Assembly (NCBI GenBank): GCA_019637645.1
Contig: JAHBVH010000021.1
Span: 43,924-107,923, forward strand
From: Caldilineaceae bacterium
GTDB lineage: Bacteria > Chloroflexota > Anaerolineae > Caldilineales > Caldilineaceae
DNA: 64,000 nucleotides
Direction: 5' to 3'
The notes beneath the pieces were generated by a model. The model made no database searches, had not been told where the DNA came from, and saw nothing but the letters and a program-made list of their open reading frames with translations. The translations under genes and the position numbers were made by a program. Shown piece by piece: positions 34,529 through 43,793 of the stretch; the stretch's first letter is position 1; each line of letters opens with the position of its first letter.

Positions 34529-36028
34529 TTGAATAAAAATAAAAGAGACTTTGTCATTATCATGATAGGTCGCATTCTTCAGATTGCCTTTGCCCTTCTG
34601 TCGGTTCGCCTAACTACAACATTATTGGGGCCAACGCAGGTTGGTCGTATGAATTTAATTCTTGGTATCACTTCTTGGTTTGGGCTCCTACTGATTAGTC
34701 CGGTAGGTAATTACGTATTTAGACAAGCCCTAGAGTGGAATGATGAAGGTAAATTACTCCGTTCTGTAGGGCGTTATGCCCTCTTTTTGGCCGGTGTTGG
34801 TGTCATAGAATTGCTGGTTCTATTGATAATTCATTTAACTATGGGGATTGGGACGCCGATTCAACTGTCCTGGTTACTATGGCTCGTGATCGCTACCTTA
34901 CTCTTTGGCGCGCTTAACACGACTTTTATTACGCTTATCAATACACTAGGATTTCGTGGGTGGTTTGTATTATTTTCTAATTTGAATAGCTGGTTAGGTT
35001 TAGGCTTTGCACTCGCACTTGCCTTAGTCTTTAGGGCGCAGGCCGAATATTGGATGACGGGGCTAATCCTCGGACAAACTATTGTCATGATTGGGGCAGG
35101 CTTGCTGCTCTATAAAGTAGCAAACTCTTCCCCCAATGAGTCTGCTGGTTCAGGCAGTGTAATTGGTTTTGACCTAGCTTCGGTCTTTCGTTTCTCGTGG
35201 CCTTTAATGATAGCAACGGCTTTTTATTGGCTTCAGAATAGCGGTTTTCGTTTTATTCTTGTTGGCCTAACCGATGAAGCAACGGTAGGTTTGCTGGCAA
35301 CAGGGATGGCCATTGCGATGTCGCCAATGGTTATGTTCGATACATTGTTCACTGAATACTATCGTCCGATTTTCTACCGAGATATTGCTCACAGCAGCAA
35401 TGTGCAGAGAGCGGAAGCATGGAATCGCTATGCCGACTCTTATTTTCCTGCTATTATCCTAATTGCTGTTTATGTTGCATTTGGCAGCCCTTTTCTAGCA
35501 AGATTACTTGTTGGCCCAGCATTTCAGCATGTGAGTTGGTTAGCATTTGGGGGTGCTGTGGTTCAGGCATCATTAATGATATATGCAACCTATATGTCTT
35601 TAGTCTATGCATCTTTAGATACCAAATCGGCGATTGGGCCCAATATTATCGGTGCATTGGTTGCGGTTATTGGACTGCTAATTTTTGTACCTAGACAGCC
35701 GCTTTTAGGCGCGGCAATTGCGCTCTCGATGGGAATGATTGTGACAGCATTTCTCTTGGCACGTAAATTGAAACGCACTTTTGCCTTGCGGGTGCCGTGG
35801 CGCAGAATTACACAAGCTGTACTCGCTTCATTGCCTCTTGCAATCGCCCTGGAAGTGTTTCATCGAGCTTTGTCGACCCCTACTTTGCTGCAATCAATAA
35901 TAGGTCTTGGTGTAGGTGGTCTATATCTTTTAGTAAGCCAGTATATTTTGGCGCGTCCTTGGTTATTTCCAGATTCAAAAATAGCACTCAACACAATTAC
36001 TCCGTATGTAGGCTCAACTGATGGCTAA
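34529..36028 (+). CDS. Wzx-type polysaccharide flippase
   Basis: This 499-residue integral membrane protein has about 12-14 predicted helices and no large soluble domain, matching MATE/MVF-like O-antigen translocases. Such proteins flip undecaprenyl-linked repeat units to the periplasmic face. The N-terminus DFVIIMIGRILQIAFALLSV is typical of the family. It starts with TTG at 34529, supported by AGGAG 8 nt upstream. It overlaps the following FkbM gene by 8 bp, so the two are probably translationally coupled. Confidence 0.9.
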   Translation: MNKNKRDFVIIMIGRILQIAFALLSVRLTTTLLGPTQVGRMNLILGITSWFGLLLISPVGNYVFRQALEWNDEGKLLRSVGRYALFLAGVGVIELLVLLIIHLTMGIGTPIQLSWLLWLVIATLLFGALNTTFITLINTLGFRGWFVLFSNLNSWLGLGFALALALVFRAQAEYWMTGLILGQTIVMIGAGLLLYKVANSSPNESAGSGSVIGFDLASVFRFSWPLMIATAFYWLQNSGFRFILVGLTDEATVGLLATGMAIAMSPMVMFDTLFTEYYRPIFYRDIAHSSNVQRAEAWNRYADSYFPAIILIAVYVAFGSPFLARLLVGPAFQHVSWLAFGGAVVQASLMIYATYMSLVYASLDTKSAIGPNIIGALVAVIGLLIFVPRQPLLGAAIALSMGMIVTAFLLARKLKRTFALRVPWRRITQAVLASLPLAIALEVFHRALSTPTLLQSIIGLGVGGLYLLVSQYILARPWLFPDSKIALNTITPYVGSTDG

Positions 36029-36779
36029 TTTTCGTAATAGTTTAAAACGTATTTCACCAAGCTGGATTCGTCAGGTATATCGTCGAATCTATCGTGCACG
36101 CTCGAGTCCTAGCCTTGGCTGGGTTTTAAGTAATTTAGCTTTTACACCGCACACGGTCTTTGATATTGGGGCGAATATCGGTGATACGGTTAATACTTTT
36201 CTGGAGTTTTTTCCTACCGCAACTGTCTATGGCTTTGAACCGAGTGCTGCCACATTCCAAAAACTACAGGAAAACGTGGGGGATAAGGGGCAACGAGCTC
36301 ATTTACATCAACTTGGATTTTCTTCAAGTAATCAGACAGCATTGCTTAATATTACTTCGTTTCATGGCGCCAATTCATTAGTTGATATGAATCCGGATTA
36401 TTCCGATATTCATCCTCAAATTCAGACGCTAAGGCACGAGGCAGTTCGACTGACTACACTGGATGAATTTGTACGTGAACACAAGATTGAACATATTGAT
36501 CTTGTGAAAATTGACGTAGAAGGATTTGAACGGCAAGTGTTGTTAGGGGGAGCCGAAACATTTAAGTCCCAGGTTGATATGGTGCTGATGGAATTATCAT
36601 TTGTGCGCCATGGCCTTGGTTCGGATGAGTGGCTTCAAGCTGTAAACCTAATGCACACCTATGGCTTTGATTTGATCGCCCTGTACGACTTAAGCTATAG
36701 CCGATGGGCTAATCATGGGCGCAGATTAGAACAGATGGATGCGGTCTTTGGTAAACAGAACAAGCTATTATTAAAGTGA
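36021..36779 (+). CDS. FkbM-family methyltransferase 1
   Basis: This 252-residue SAM-dependent methyltransferase has the SAM motif VFDIGANIGDTVNTFLEFFP with acidic YGFEPSAATF, and the FkbM hallmark IDLVKIDVEGFERQVLLGG in the middle. Family members O-methylate sugars or polyketides. It overlaps the flippase gene by 8 bp, so it belongs to the glycan operon. A methylated sugar in the repeat unit is a reasonable inference. Confidence 0.9.
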   Translation: MANFRNSLKRISPSWIRQVYRRIYRARSSPSLGWVLSNLAFTPHTVFDIGANIGDTVNTFLEFFPTATVYGFEPSAATFQKLQENVGDKGQRAHLHQLGFSSSNQTALLNITSFHGANSLVDMNPDYSDIHPQIQTLRHEAVRLTTLDEFVREHKIEHIDLVKIDVEGFERQVLLGGAETFKSQVDMVLMELSFVRHGLGSDEWLQAVNLMHTYGFDLIALYDLSYSRWANHGRRLEQMDAVFGKQNKLLLK

Positions 36780-36788
36780 ACCTACTTA

Positions 36789-37883
36789 ATGCTTAATCTT
36801 TTGAACAAGGCGAAACGACGATTAGGTTTTTACCCCCATCCTATCATTTCTCAAGCTCAGGGTTTGCTCAATCCCTATGAAGCATCGCGTACCTTCGTTG
36901 TGATCTGTGGCAGCGAATTTGATCAAACCTTGCCGAATGCTAGCACAACGGCACGAATGGGCATTTGCCGAGGTTTTGAGCAGATCGGCATCCCTTATTT
37001 GCTGCTGAGCGTTTTTGAGCTTGAAAAGCGCTTGCCAGAGCTTTCCAACCCAATCTGCTGGATTAGTGGGTGGGACTATACCTTTCTGAATCGTGCTAAC
37101 CTTGCCGCATTGAAGCGGTATAAGCATATTGTATGGGTTAGCACCTGGTTCAACGATGAGGGTAAGTTTTATCAACGGAATAACTTACCCAATAATTCGT
37201 GGCCGAAAGAACTTAACCATAAAATTCTATCATCTGAACCGGCGTTCGTTTTTACGATCTCACCCCAATGTAGCTTTGAGTATTATGATCTTTGGGCTCG
37301 TGCGGGCGTACATTTAATTTCTCTGCCATTAGCCTGCGATACAGCCATTTATCGAAGTGATACAACTACATGGCCGGAATTTTCCAGTGTAGAAATGGCT
37401 TTTGTTGGCGGATATTGGCCTTATAAAGCGCAGCAATTTGATCGCTATTTAAAACCTTACCAAGACCGGCTCACTGTGTTTGGTTATTCGGCATGGCCCT
37501 ATGCTGGCTATGGTGGACGATTACCAGAAGCAAAAGAGCCATCGTTATACCGACAAGCGCATCTTTCACCTACCATCAATGAACCCCATGTAGAACGTAT
37601 GGGAATTGATTTGAATGAAAGAGTTTTTAAAGTTTTGGGCAGTGGGGGTATGACAATTACTGACGCTATTATTGCTTATCGAGAGTGGTTCGATGAAGAT
37701 GAACTACTCGTGCCAGCTGGACTAGATGAATACCATGCCATGGTGCAACAAGTTTTGCATGATGAAGATTTCAATTATCAATACAGACAAAGAGGTCAAC
37801 AAGCTGTGTTAACGAAACACACTTATACCGAACGTGCCCGTGCAATTCTCGCTCACTTAGACAATAGAGTTGTGCCTAATTAA
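36789..37883 (+). CDS. CgeB/GT-B-type glycosyltransferase 1
   Basis: This 364-residue cytoplasmic protein resembles the CgeB-like GT-B fold. It has a weakly conserved N-terminal half, then VEMAFVGGYWPYK (typical of the inter-domain region) and the C-terminal INLNERVFK-like block DLNERVFKVLGSGGMTITD with acidic residues, as in nucleotide-sugar binding sites. The donor and acceptor are unknown. It has no strong RBS and lies 9 nt after FkbM 1. It is related to the second CgeB-like gene downstream. Confidence 0.75.
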   Translation: MLNLLNKAKRRLGFYPHPIISQAQGLLNPYEASRTFVVICGSEFDQTLPNASTTARMGICRGFEQIGIPYLLLSVFELEKRLPELSNPICWISGWDYTFLNRANLAALKRYKHIVWVSTWFNDEGKFYQRNNLPNNSWPKELNHKILSSEPAFVFTISPQCSFEYYDLWARAGVHLISLPLACDTAIYRSDTTTWPEFSSVEMAFVGGYWPYKAQQFDRYLKPYQDRLTVFGYSAWPYAGYGGRLPEAKEPSLYRQAHLSPTINEPHVERMGIDLNERVFKVLGSGGMTITDAIIAYREWFDEDELLVPAGLDEYHAMVQQVLHDEDFNYQYRQRGQQAVLTKHTYTERARAILAHLDNRVVPN

Positions 37884-38039
37884 TCTTGCTCCAGAGTAGG
37901 CAAATTAGCTAGCTTGCTGTACGAATTTTATAAAGGAACAACTCTAGTCTGCATACAGTCAATTAGCTGAGCTTTATTTCTGCAAGTACAAAAGATTTAA
38001 TTTTATAGAAGTTACGCACTTGAACAGCGTGACTAGAGA

Positions 38040-38066
38040 CCTGACCGGTTTGCCAAACCGGTCAGG
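38040..38066. repeat. Palindromic REP-like element
   Basis: A perfect 12-bp stem CCTGACCGGTTT/AAACCGGTCAGG surrounds a GCC centre, about 155 nt past the glycosyltransferase stop. A similar CCTG-T-CAGG palindrome occurs at 23125-23139. The GC-rich element contrasts with its AT-rich surroundings and suggests a dispersed repeat. Confidence 0.6.
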
Positions 38067-38108
38067 CCTGGCCCAACTGCGTAACTCCTATTTTACTAAG
38101 GGCAGAAA

Positions 38109-38825
38109 ATGGCAAATAGATTTTGGGATAATTTTTGTGTGCCAGCTCTTAAGAAACTTGGTCTGTCTTTGATAAAAGCCAGCCATTTGCTTGAGCGTGT
38201 AGGTTTAAATTTGTATGATCCTGTCCAACATAGAAGGGTGGTACCCTGGTTTCATGATCAGGGTGATAAAGTATTACGCCTTGATTACGCTTTGGGTGAA
38301 AATTCGCTTGTTTTTGATGTAGGCGGATACGAAGGGCAGTGGGCAAGCGACATCTTTGCAAGATATTGCTGCTTCATCTATATCTTTGAACCTGTACATA
38401 AATTTGCGGAGCAGATCGAATACCGGTTTAAAGAAAATAAAAAAATAATTGTACATAAAGCTGGTTTGGCAGATAAAAATGCATCCGTACCTATTACGTT
38501 GAGCAACGATGGTTCCTCTGTTTTTACACAGGGTTCAGTTCTTGAGCAAATTCAATTAATCAAGGCAATGGATTTTATTGAGCGAAATGGGATAAAAAAA
38601 ATTGATTTAATGAAGATTAATATTGAAGGTGGGGAATATGATTTGCTCGAACATTTGATTGATTCCGGCTTTGTGCAAAATATTCAGAATCTTCAGATTC
38701 AATTTCATGACTTTGTCCCCAATGCTGAGACTAGAATGCTCAATATTCAGCAAAGCCTTGCAAGTACGCACGAGCTTACGTATCAATATTTGTTTGTTTG
38801 GGAGAACTGGAAGCTTAGGAATTAA
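38109..38825 (+). CDS. FkbM-family methyltransferase 2
   Basis: This 238-residue methyltransferase has a SAM-binding strand SLVFDVGGYEGQWASD, YIFEPVHKF and the FkbM-like IDLMKINIEGGEYDLLEHL, where the canonical DVEG is replaced by NIEG. The gene is strongly AT-rich (many AAA, AAT, ATT codons), unlike most of the window, which suggests recent separate acquisition. AAGGGCAG lies before the ATG. It shares the fold with FkbM 1 but little direct sequence. The specific target is unknown. Confidence 0.85.
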   Translation: MANRFWDNFCVPALKKLGLSLIKASHLLERVGLNLYDPVQHRRVVPWFHDQGDKVLRLDYALGENSLVFDVGGYEGQWASDIFARYCCFIYIFEPVHKFAEQIEYRFKENKKIIVHKAGLADKNASVPITLSNDGSSVFTQGSVLEQIQLIKAMDFIERNGIKKIDLMKINIEGGEYDLLEHLIDSGFVQNIQNLQIQFHDFVPNAETRMLNIQQSLASTHELTYQYLFVWENWKLRN

Positions 38826-39019
38826 CAAATATTTCTCTATAGAACTTGACTAGCAGGCAAATTATTATGCCTATCCGGGAAAAAAGTTATTTAGGAGCAA
38901 GTCTCGTAATTAAATAGGTATTAGCGTTGTTCTCTAATTAATTTTTGCCTAGAGTAACCCAAAAAGTCTCTTTTTTGGTGAATTTTTATTAGGGAGTAAC
39001 TCTATTATAAGGTGAGCAA

Positions 39020-39658
39020 ATGATCCGACCTATAAAGCGAATTATCAAATCTTCATTTGTTTTTGACCGATACAGTCCTCCTCGTCAATATATAGAATTA
39101 TTGAAATGGGAGTTAGCTGGCAAACCTGTTCCTGTGCCGCATTTGGTAAAGCAGAAAACGGTTAAAGCGTATGCAGAACAATTTTCAGTAAGAACCTTAA
39201 TTGAAACTGGGACTTACCTTGGAACAATGATCGAGGCAACTAAGAGTAGCTTTTCCCGCATCTTTTCGATTGAACTTGATCTTGAATTGTATGAACGCGC
39301 TCAAAAACGTTTTGCTCATTTACCCCATATCGTACTGTTTCAAGGCGACAGTAGTGATGTACTTCCCAAGATTCTAGCGCAGATTGATAGCCCCAGTTTG
39401 TTTTGGCTTGATGCTCATTACAGTGGCGGAATCACGGCAAAGGGCAGTTTAGATACGCCAATTATGTCAGAGTTACAACAGATTTTTGAGCATTCTCTAA
39501 CTGGACACGTTATTTTAATTGATGATGCTCGTGAATTTATGGGGCAGGATGGTTATCCAGCCTTGCAAGATTTAACAGATTACGTACTTTCTCAGTCCCC
39601 TAATTATGTTGTTAGCGTGCTGGATGATGTGATTAGGATTCATCTGAGGACAGAATAA
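39020..39658 (+). CDS. Class I SAM-dependent methyltransferase
   Basis: This 212-residue protein has an N-terminal helix-rich segment, then the SAM motif TLIETGTYLGTMIEATK, acidic IFSIELDLELYERAQ and FWLDAHYSGG, matching the class of small methyltransferases near glycan loci (macrocin O-methyltransferase-like). The later VILIDDAREFMG block is consistent with a metal-assisted O-methyltransferase. It has a good RBS (AAGGTGAG). The substrate is inferred to be a sugar hydroxyl. Confidence 0.78.
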   Translation: MIRPIKRIIKSSFVFDRYSPPRQYIELLKWELAGKPVPVPHLVKQKTVKAYAEQFSVRTLIETGTYLGTMIEATKSSFSRIFSIELDLELYERAQKRFAHLPHIVLFQGDSSDVLPKILAQIDSPSLFWLDAHYSGGITAKGSLDTPIMSELQQIFEHSLTGHVILIDDAREFMGQDGYPALQDLTDYVLSQSPNYVVSVLDDVIRIHLRTE

Positions 39659-39662
39659 CGCG

Positions 39663-40793
39663 ATGCGGATTTTTGAGATTATCGAATCGTCGACCAATCT
39701 TCTCTTGCCCAGTAATCGCACATGGTACCGTAATCTTTATGAGCCATTGGTAGAGATGGGGCATGATGTGATCTTGTTCGCAGCCGAAGAAGGGCGGCAG
39801 GCGATGCAATCGCACAACAGCGAGGCCCGGGCGCGCTTTAGCCAAAAATTGCTTGGAGCTTTTCAGGCTGAACAGGCAAAGGCTCCAATCGACCTTGTTT
39901 TCGCTTATTTGATGGATGGTATGATTGATGTCGGCGTCATTGATGAAATTCGTAAATATGGCGTGCCAACGTGTAACTTCTCTTGCAATAATGCGCATCA
40001 ATTTGACTTAGTTGATGAACTTTCGCCGCACTTTGACTTTAATCTGCATGCGGAGAAAGCGGCACGCGAAAAATTTCTGTCGATTGCTGCTAATCCGCTT
40101 TGGTGGCCGATGGCGTCTAACCCGCGGTATTTTAAGCCACAGAATGAAGACCGTTCGGTTGCTGTTTCGTTTGTTGGCGCAAATTATGCGTTACGCGCAC
40201 AGTATATAGCTCATCTCCTGGAGAACAATATTGATGTCCATGCGTATGGTCCAGGGTGGGTTGGAAGACAGACGGCTTTCTTGAAGCGATATAAATTACT
40301 TTTGCAGGCCCTTATTCCTGTTTCACCACAGGCTTGTTATCGAGCATCGGCGGCCTTAGCGGAGCATGACCAGCGATTGTATCTGCGCTCTCAATTTTCG
40401 CGCAATCTGCATCCGCCCGTTTCAGACGAAGAGCTAGTCGCGCTTTACAGCCGTAGCCAAATTAGTGTGGGCTTTCTTGAAGTCTATGATCAACATGATG
40501 CTAGCCGTCCAGTTACTCAGCATTTACATTTACGCGAATTCGAGGCTCCCATGTGCGGTGCCTTATATTGTACCGGTTATATGGACGAATTGGCCGAGAT
40601 GTTTGAACCCGAGCGCGAAGTTATCACTTATCGCAGCCCGTATGAAATGCTGGATAAGGTACGCTACTATTTAGCGCACCCTACAGAAGCTGAAAAGGTA
40701 AGGCAGGCCGGTCATGCGCGCGCATTGCATGAGCATACGTACCATCACCGCTTTGAAACTTTATTTCAAAAAATCGGTCTAAAGGATAGTTAA
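39663..40793 (+). CDS. CgeB/GT-B-type glycosyltransferase 2
   Basis: This 376-residue protein has the N-terminus MRIFEIIESSTNLLLPSNRTWYR, an ENNIDVHAYGPGW linker and the C-terminal LREFEAPMCGALYCTGYMDEL block typical of CgeB-like transferases. It begins 4 nt after the methyltransferase stop and abuts the GT2 gene. Sugar donor and linkage are not predictable. Codon composition is closer to the window average than that of FkbM 2. Confidence 0.8.
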   Translation: MRIFEIIESSTNLLLPSNRTWYRNLYEPLVEMGHDVILFAAEEGRQAMQSHNSEARARFSQKLLGAFQAEQAKAPIDLVFAYLMDGMIDVGVIDEIRKYGVPTCNFSCNNAHQFDLVDELSPHFDFNLHAEKAAREKFLSIAANPLWWPMASNPRYFKPQNEDRSVAVSFVGANYALRAQYIAHLLENNIDVHAYGPGWVGRQTAFLKRYKLLLQALIPVSPQACYRASAALAEHDQRLYLRSQFSRNLHPPVSDEELVALYSRSQISVGFLEVYDQHDASRPVTQHLHLREFEAPMCGALYCTGYMDELAEMFEPEREVITYRSPYEMLDKVRYYLAHPTEAEKVRQAGHARALHEHTYHHRFETLFQKIGLKDS

Positions 40794-41729
40794 ATGCCAC
40801 TGGTCAGTGTAATCATTCCTACTTATAATCGCGCCGACCTCATTCAAAAGACACTGGACAGTGTTCTCGCTCAGACCTATCCACAAATAGAACTTATTGT
40901 GGTCGATGATGGCTCAACCGATAATACAGAGCAAGTTGTTGGAGAGTATGATAATGGCTCTGTTCAATACATACGCAAAGCAAATGGTGGCGAAGCATCG
41001 GCACGCAATTGGGGGATTCGAGCTGCAAAAGGCAAGTATATTGCTTGCCTGGATTCAGATGATCTGTGGCAACCACTCAAACTCGCACATCAGGTCGCCG
41101 CGCTGGAACAGAGTCAAGCCGCCTGGGTATATTGCGACGCCGAGCTTTTTGATGGTGCAACCGGCAAAGTGATAGGATTATATAGCCAACAACACTATCC
41201 ATATCAAGGCTCTATTGCGCCAAAGTTGTTGCTAGATGATTTCATTGCTTGTCCATCACCACTGATTCGACGCGATGTATTTGAGCGTGTTGGATATTTT
41301 AATGAATCGAATATTTTACGTATGCGGTCAGATTGGGAAATGTGGCTAAGAATTGCGGCCTGCTATTCAGTTGTTTATTTATCCCAGGCGTTGGCTCGTT
41401 ACCGTGTCCATGCTGGTAGTGCTTCGCAGCAAGAAGATGTGCTTAAGTTGCACCAAAGCCAAGTCCAAGTACTTGAACAAGCGCTCTTATATGCACCTGC
41501 AGTCTATGGACCTGTACGACAAGCGGCGTTTACTGCACAATATATACGTACCGGTCGCTCTTTGATTGGTCAAGGGAAGAGCGCTGAGGCGAGAAAGATG
41601 TTCGCGCAAGCGATCCGCTCTTCTCCCACTCAATTCCAGGCCTATCCATTCTTGCTGACTACATTCTTGGGACAGTCGAGCATTAAAAGACTTATTGCGC
41701 TCAATCGCTGGCGGCATAATAGACAATGA
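40794..41729 (+). CDS. Family 2 glycosyltransferase
   Basis: This 311-residue GT-A-fold enzyme opens with VSVIIPTYNRADLIQKTLDS, with ELIVVDDGSTDNT carrying the nucleotide-binding Asp. GEASARNWGIRAAKGKYIACLDSDD follows with the metal-binding acidic motif, then LIRRDVFERVG and RMRSDWEMWLR (substrate/catalytic acidic region). It starts immediately after the previous stop and overlaps the next gene by ATGA, so the three genes are one translational run. It adds a sugar to the growing repeat unit. Confidence 0.93.
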   Translation: MPLVSVIIPTYNRADLIQKTLDSVLAQTYPQIELIVVDDGSTDNTEQVVGEYDNGSVQYIRKANGGEASARNWGIRAAKGKYIACLDSDDLWQPLKLAHQVAALEQSQAAWVYCDAELFDGATGKVIGLYSQQHYPYQGSIAPKLLLDDFIACPSPLIRRDVFERVGYFNESNILRMRSDWEMWLRIAACYSVVYLSQALARYRVHAGSASQQEDVLKLHQSQVQVLEQALLYAPAVYGPVRQAAFTAQYIRTGRSLIGQGKSAEARKMFAQAIRSSPTQFQAYPFLLTTFLGQSSIKRLIALNRWRHNRQ

Positions 41730-42856
41730 CAGGCCTATCCACAAAAACTGCAGCTACCAGGATCAAGATCGCGCAAGTACGTTGGGCAGAAATCAATGGT
41801 GGTCCAGAGCGTATGTTGCGCGACTTGGCGGCTTACATCGATCGTGAAAAATTTGATCTCCGCTTCTTCTTTTTGCAGCGTGGTGGACCTTATGCAGAAG
41901 AACTGCGCGCGCTGGGTTATGTGGTGGAGATAATCCCGGCATCGAATGGCTATGATCTCGCAATGCGTTGGTCTTTACTAAAACTGGTGCGTGCTTTTGA
42001 TCCAGATATCATTCATGAGCATGGCGTACCGCCCCTGGTAAGACCCCTTCTGCGCTATGGGACGAAGGCAACCCTACTTGGCTTCGAGCATGGAGAGATC
42101 GAGATCAATCGGCGCAAGCACAAGGCTTGGCTAAACTGGTTGAATGCGCTTGAATATCACCTCTTGACCACGCGTGTGGTTGTCAATTCTGTGGCTAATG
42201 GACAATTAGTACGCACCACTCATCACCTGCCGCCGGCGCGTGTTCAAGTGATTCATCTGGGCATTGATCTACAGAAATTCCAGATAGATGGGATAGCGGA
42301 AGTTGGGAACGAGCCAGCTACCTTGCGGATTGGTTATGTTGGGCGCGTCCAAAACTACGACAAAGGCACCGATTATTTACCACAGCTTGCCCAGACGCTC
42401 CTCCAACTAGGCTTTTCTGAATTTCGGATTCTAGTTATCGGCGATGGTCCCGATCTGGAGTCTGTAAAAGAGTTGAGCGCCCAGTTAGGCGTAGCTGATT
42501 TGATCGCCTTTCTCGGTCGGCGGAGCGACGTGCCAGCCTTATTGCAGCAAATGGATCTGCTGGTGATGCCCTCGCGCATGGAGGCATTTGGGCTGGTCGC
42601 GGTAGAAGCATTGGCAATGAGCACCCGCGTTGTCGCTTTTGGTGTCCCAGGACTGGCTGAGGTCCTGGCGGGCTGCCCTGCGGCGCGGCTCGTTCCCCCA
42701 GGTGATATACAAGCATTCGCACACGCTGTGTTGGCGCTCTGGCAAACCTATGGCAAACAAAGAAGCACTGAGGCACGCCGTTATGTTGCCGATCACTTTG
42801 ATGCACGGCGAATGACCGCAGAACTTGAACAGTGCTATCGGGCGTATCGGCGATGA
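41726..42856 (+). CDS. Family 4 glycosyltransferase A
   Basis: This 376-residue GT-B enzyme has an N-terminal domain with AQVRWAEINGGPERMLRDLA, then IRIGYVGRVQ-like LRIGYVGRVQNYDKGTDYLP, ILVIGDGPDLESVKEL, FLGRRSDVPALLQQMDLLVMPSRMEAFGLVAVEALA (the EX7E region) and a standard end. It transfers a sugar with retention of configuration. It is coupled to the GT2 gene by a 4-bp overlap. Donor specificity is not visible. Confidence 0.93.
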   Translation: MTGLSTKTAATRIKIAQVRWAEINGGPERMLRDLAAYIDREKFDLRFFFLQRGGPYAEELRALGYVVEIIPASNGYDLAMRWSLLKLVRAFDPDIIHEHGVPPLVRPLLRYGTKATLLGFEHGEIEINRRKHKAWLNWLNALEYHLLTTRVVVNSVANGQLVRTTHHLPPARVQVIHLGIDLQKFQIDGIAEVGNEPATLRIGYVGRVQNYDKGTDYLPQLAQTLLQLGFSEFRILVIGDGPDLESVKELSAQLGVADLIAFLGRRSDVPALLQQMDLLVMPSRMEAFGLVAVEALAMSTRVVAFGVPGLAEVLAGCPAARLVPPGDIQAFAHAVLALWQTYGKQRSTEARRYVADHFDARRMTAELEQCYRAYRR

Positions 42857-42875
42857 ACTATAGGCTAAGTTGCTG

Positions 42876-43793
42876 ATGGGACAACGATTTTGGCTAGGCG
42901 TGGGCGTAACCATGGTTATCGCTACACTTTTATTGACAACCGGGCGCGACGCAATAACGACAAATTTGTTGCATATCGTAACATCGCGGGCAATTTTTCG
43001 TTCTGATTTATCATCAGACTGGCGTACTGACCTGCCGCGCGATGGCTGGGTGTCCCCGCGCGTGATGGCAGATTATATGTGGAAAGCAGAGATCTATAGT
43101 GCTTATCAGGCGGGGGATAGCGCGCGAGCAATGTATCAAAAGTATCGCGACATGGGGGGTGAGCCAAAGCTGGCCTTGCGCCGGTTGGTGCAAATTGCCG
43201 CGCTGCATCAGTGGTGTTTAACCCAGACCCAGATGCTTTTAACTTTAGCTACAACCTTGAGCAGCAAAGCTGACGCATACCAAGCTTGGGGGGATGTGTG
43301 TATCGCCAATCGGCAAATTGAGACTGCCTTAGATGCGTATCGTCAAGCCTTTGAAATTTCCCCAGAGCGCATCATTGCAGGCAAATTAGCGGCTGTGCTC
43401 TTTCAGCGTGCCGAAGCCGCGAGTGGCACTGATCCCGCTGCTCGCCTTGCCTACTTTGCGGAAGTTGCTCAGATTCTAAAAGCTGTTACATTGCAGCCAG
43501 AAGATAGCCATCAGTATTACCTGTTGGCCTGGAGTGAGTGGCAGCTAAATCACTTTGACGATGCTATTGTGGCGTATGAGACATGCGTAGCAACGCCGCG
43601 TCAAGCGGATCGATATGCTTTCTCGTGTGCGCTTAATCTAGGGTATGCCTACTCAGCTTGGTTGCCTGCCACAAGCTGGGATCTGCCAAAAGCGACTTTT
43701 TACTTTCGTCACGCACAGCTACTAGCTTTTGATGATAGTAGCCGCTTAGCCGCACAGCATGCTCTGCAAAGGTTGGAAGGACTTGAACCGTGA
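42876..43793 (+). CDS. Membrane-anchored TPR protein
   Basis: This 305-residue protein has one N-terminal hydrophobic helix (about residues 5-22, WLGVGVTMVIATLLLTTG) and a periplasmic-side region with tetratricopeptide-like helices (for example KADAYQAWGDVCIANRQIETALDAYRQAFEISP). TPR proteins next to Wzy-type polymerases often act as scaffolds or assist secretion; this is inferred from position. The ATG at 42876 is preferred to the TTG at 42870. It overlaps the polymerase gene by 4 nt. Confidence 0.8.
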   Translation: MGQRFWLGVGVTMVIATLLLTTGRDAITTNLLHIVTSRAIFRSDLSSDWRTDLPRDGWVSPRVMADYMWKAEIYSAYQAGDSARAMYQKYRDMGGEPKLALRRLVQIAALHQWCLTQTQMLLTLATTLSSKADAYQAWGDVCIANRQIETALDAYRQAFEISPERIIAGKLAAVLFQRAEAASGTDPAARLAYFAEVAQILKAVTLQPEDSHQYYLLAWSEWQLNHFDDAIVAYETCVATPRQADRYAFSCALNLGYAYSAWLPATSWDLPKATFYFRHAQLLAFDDSSRLAAQHALQRLEGLEP

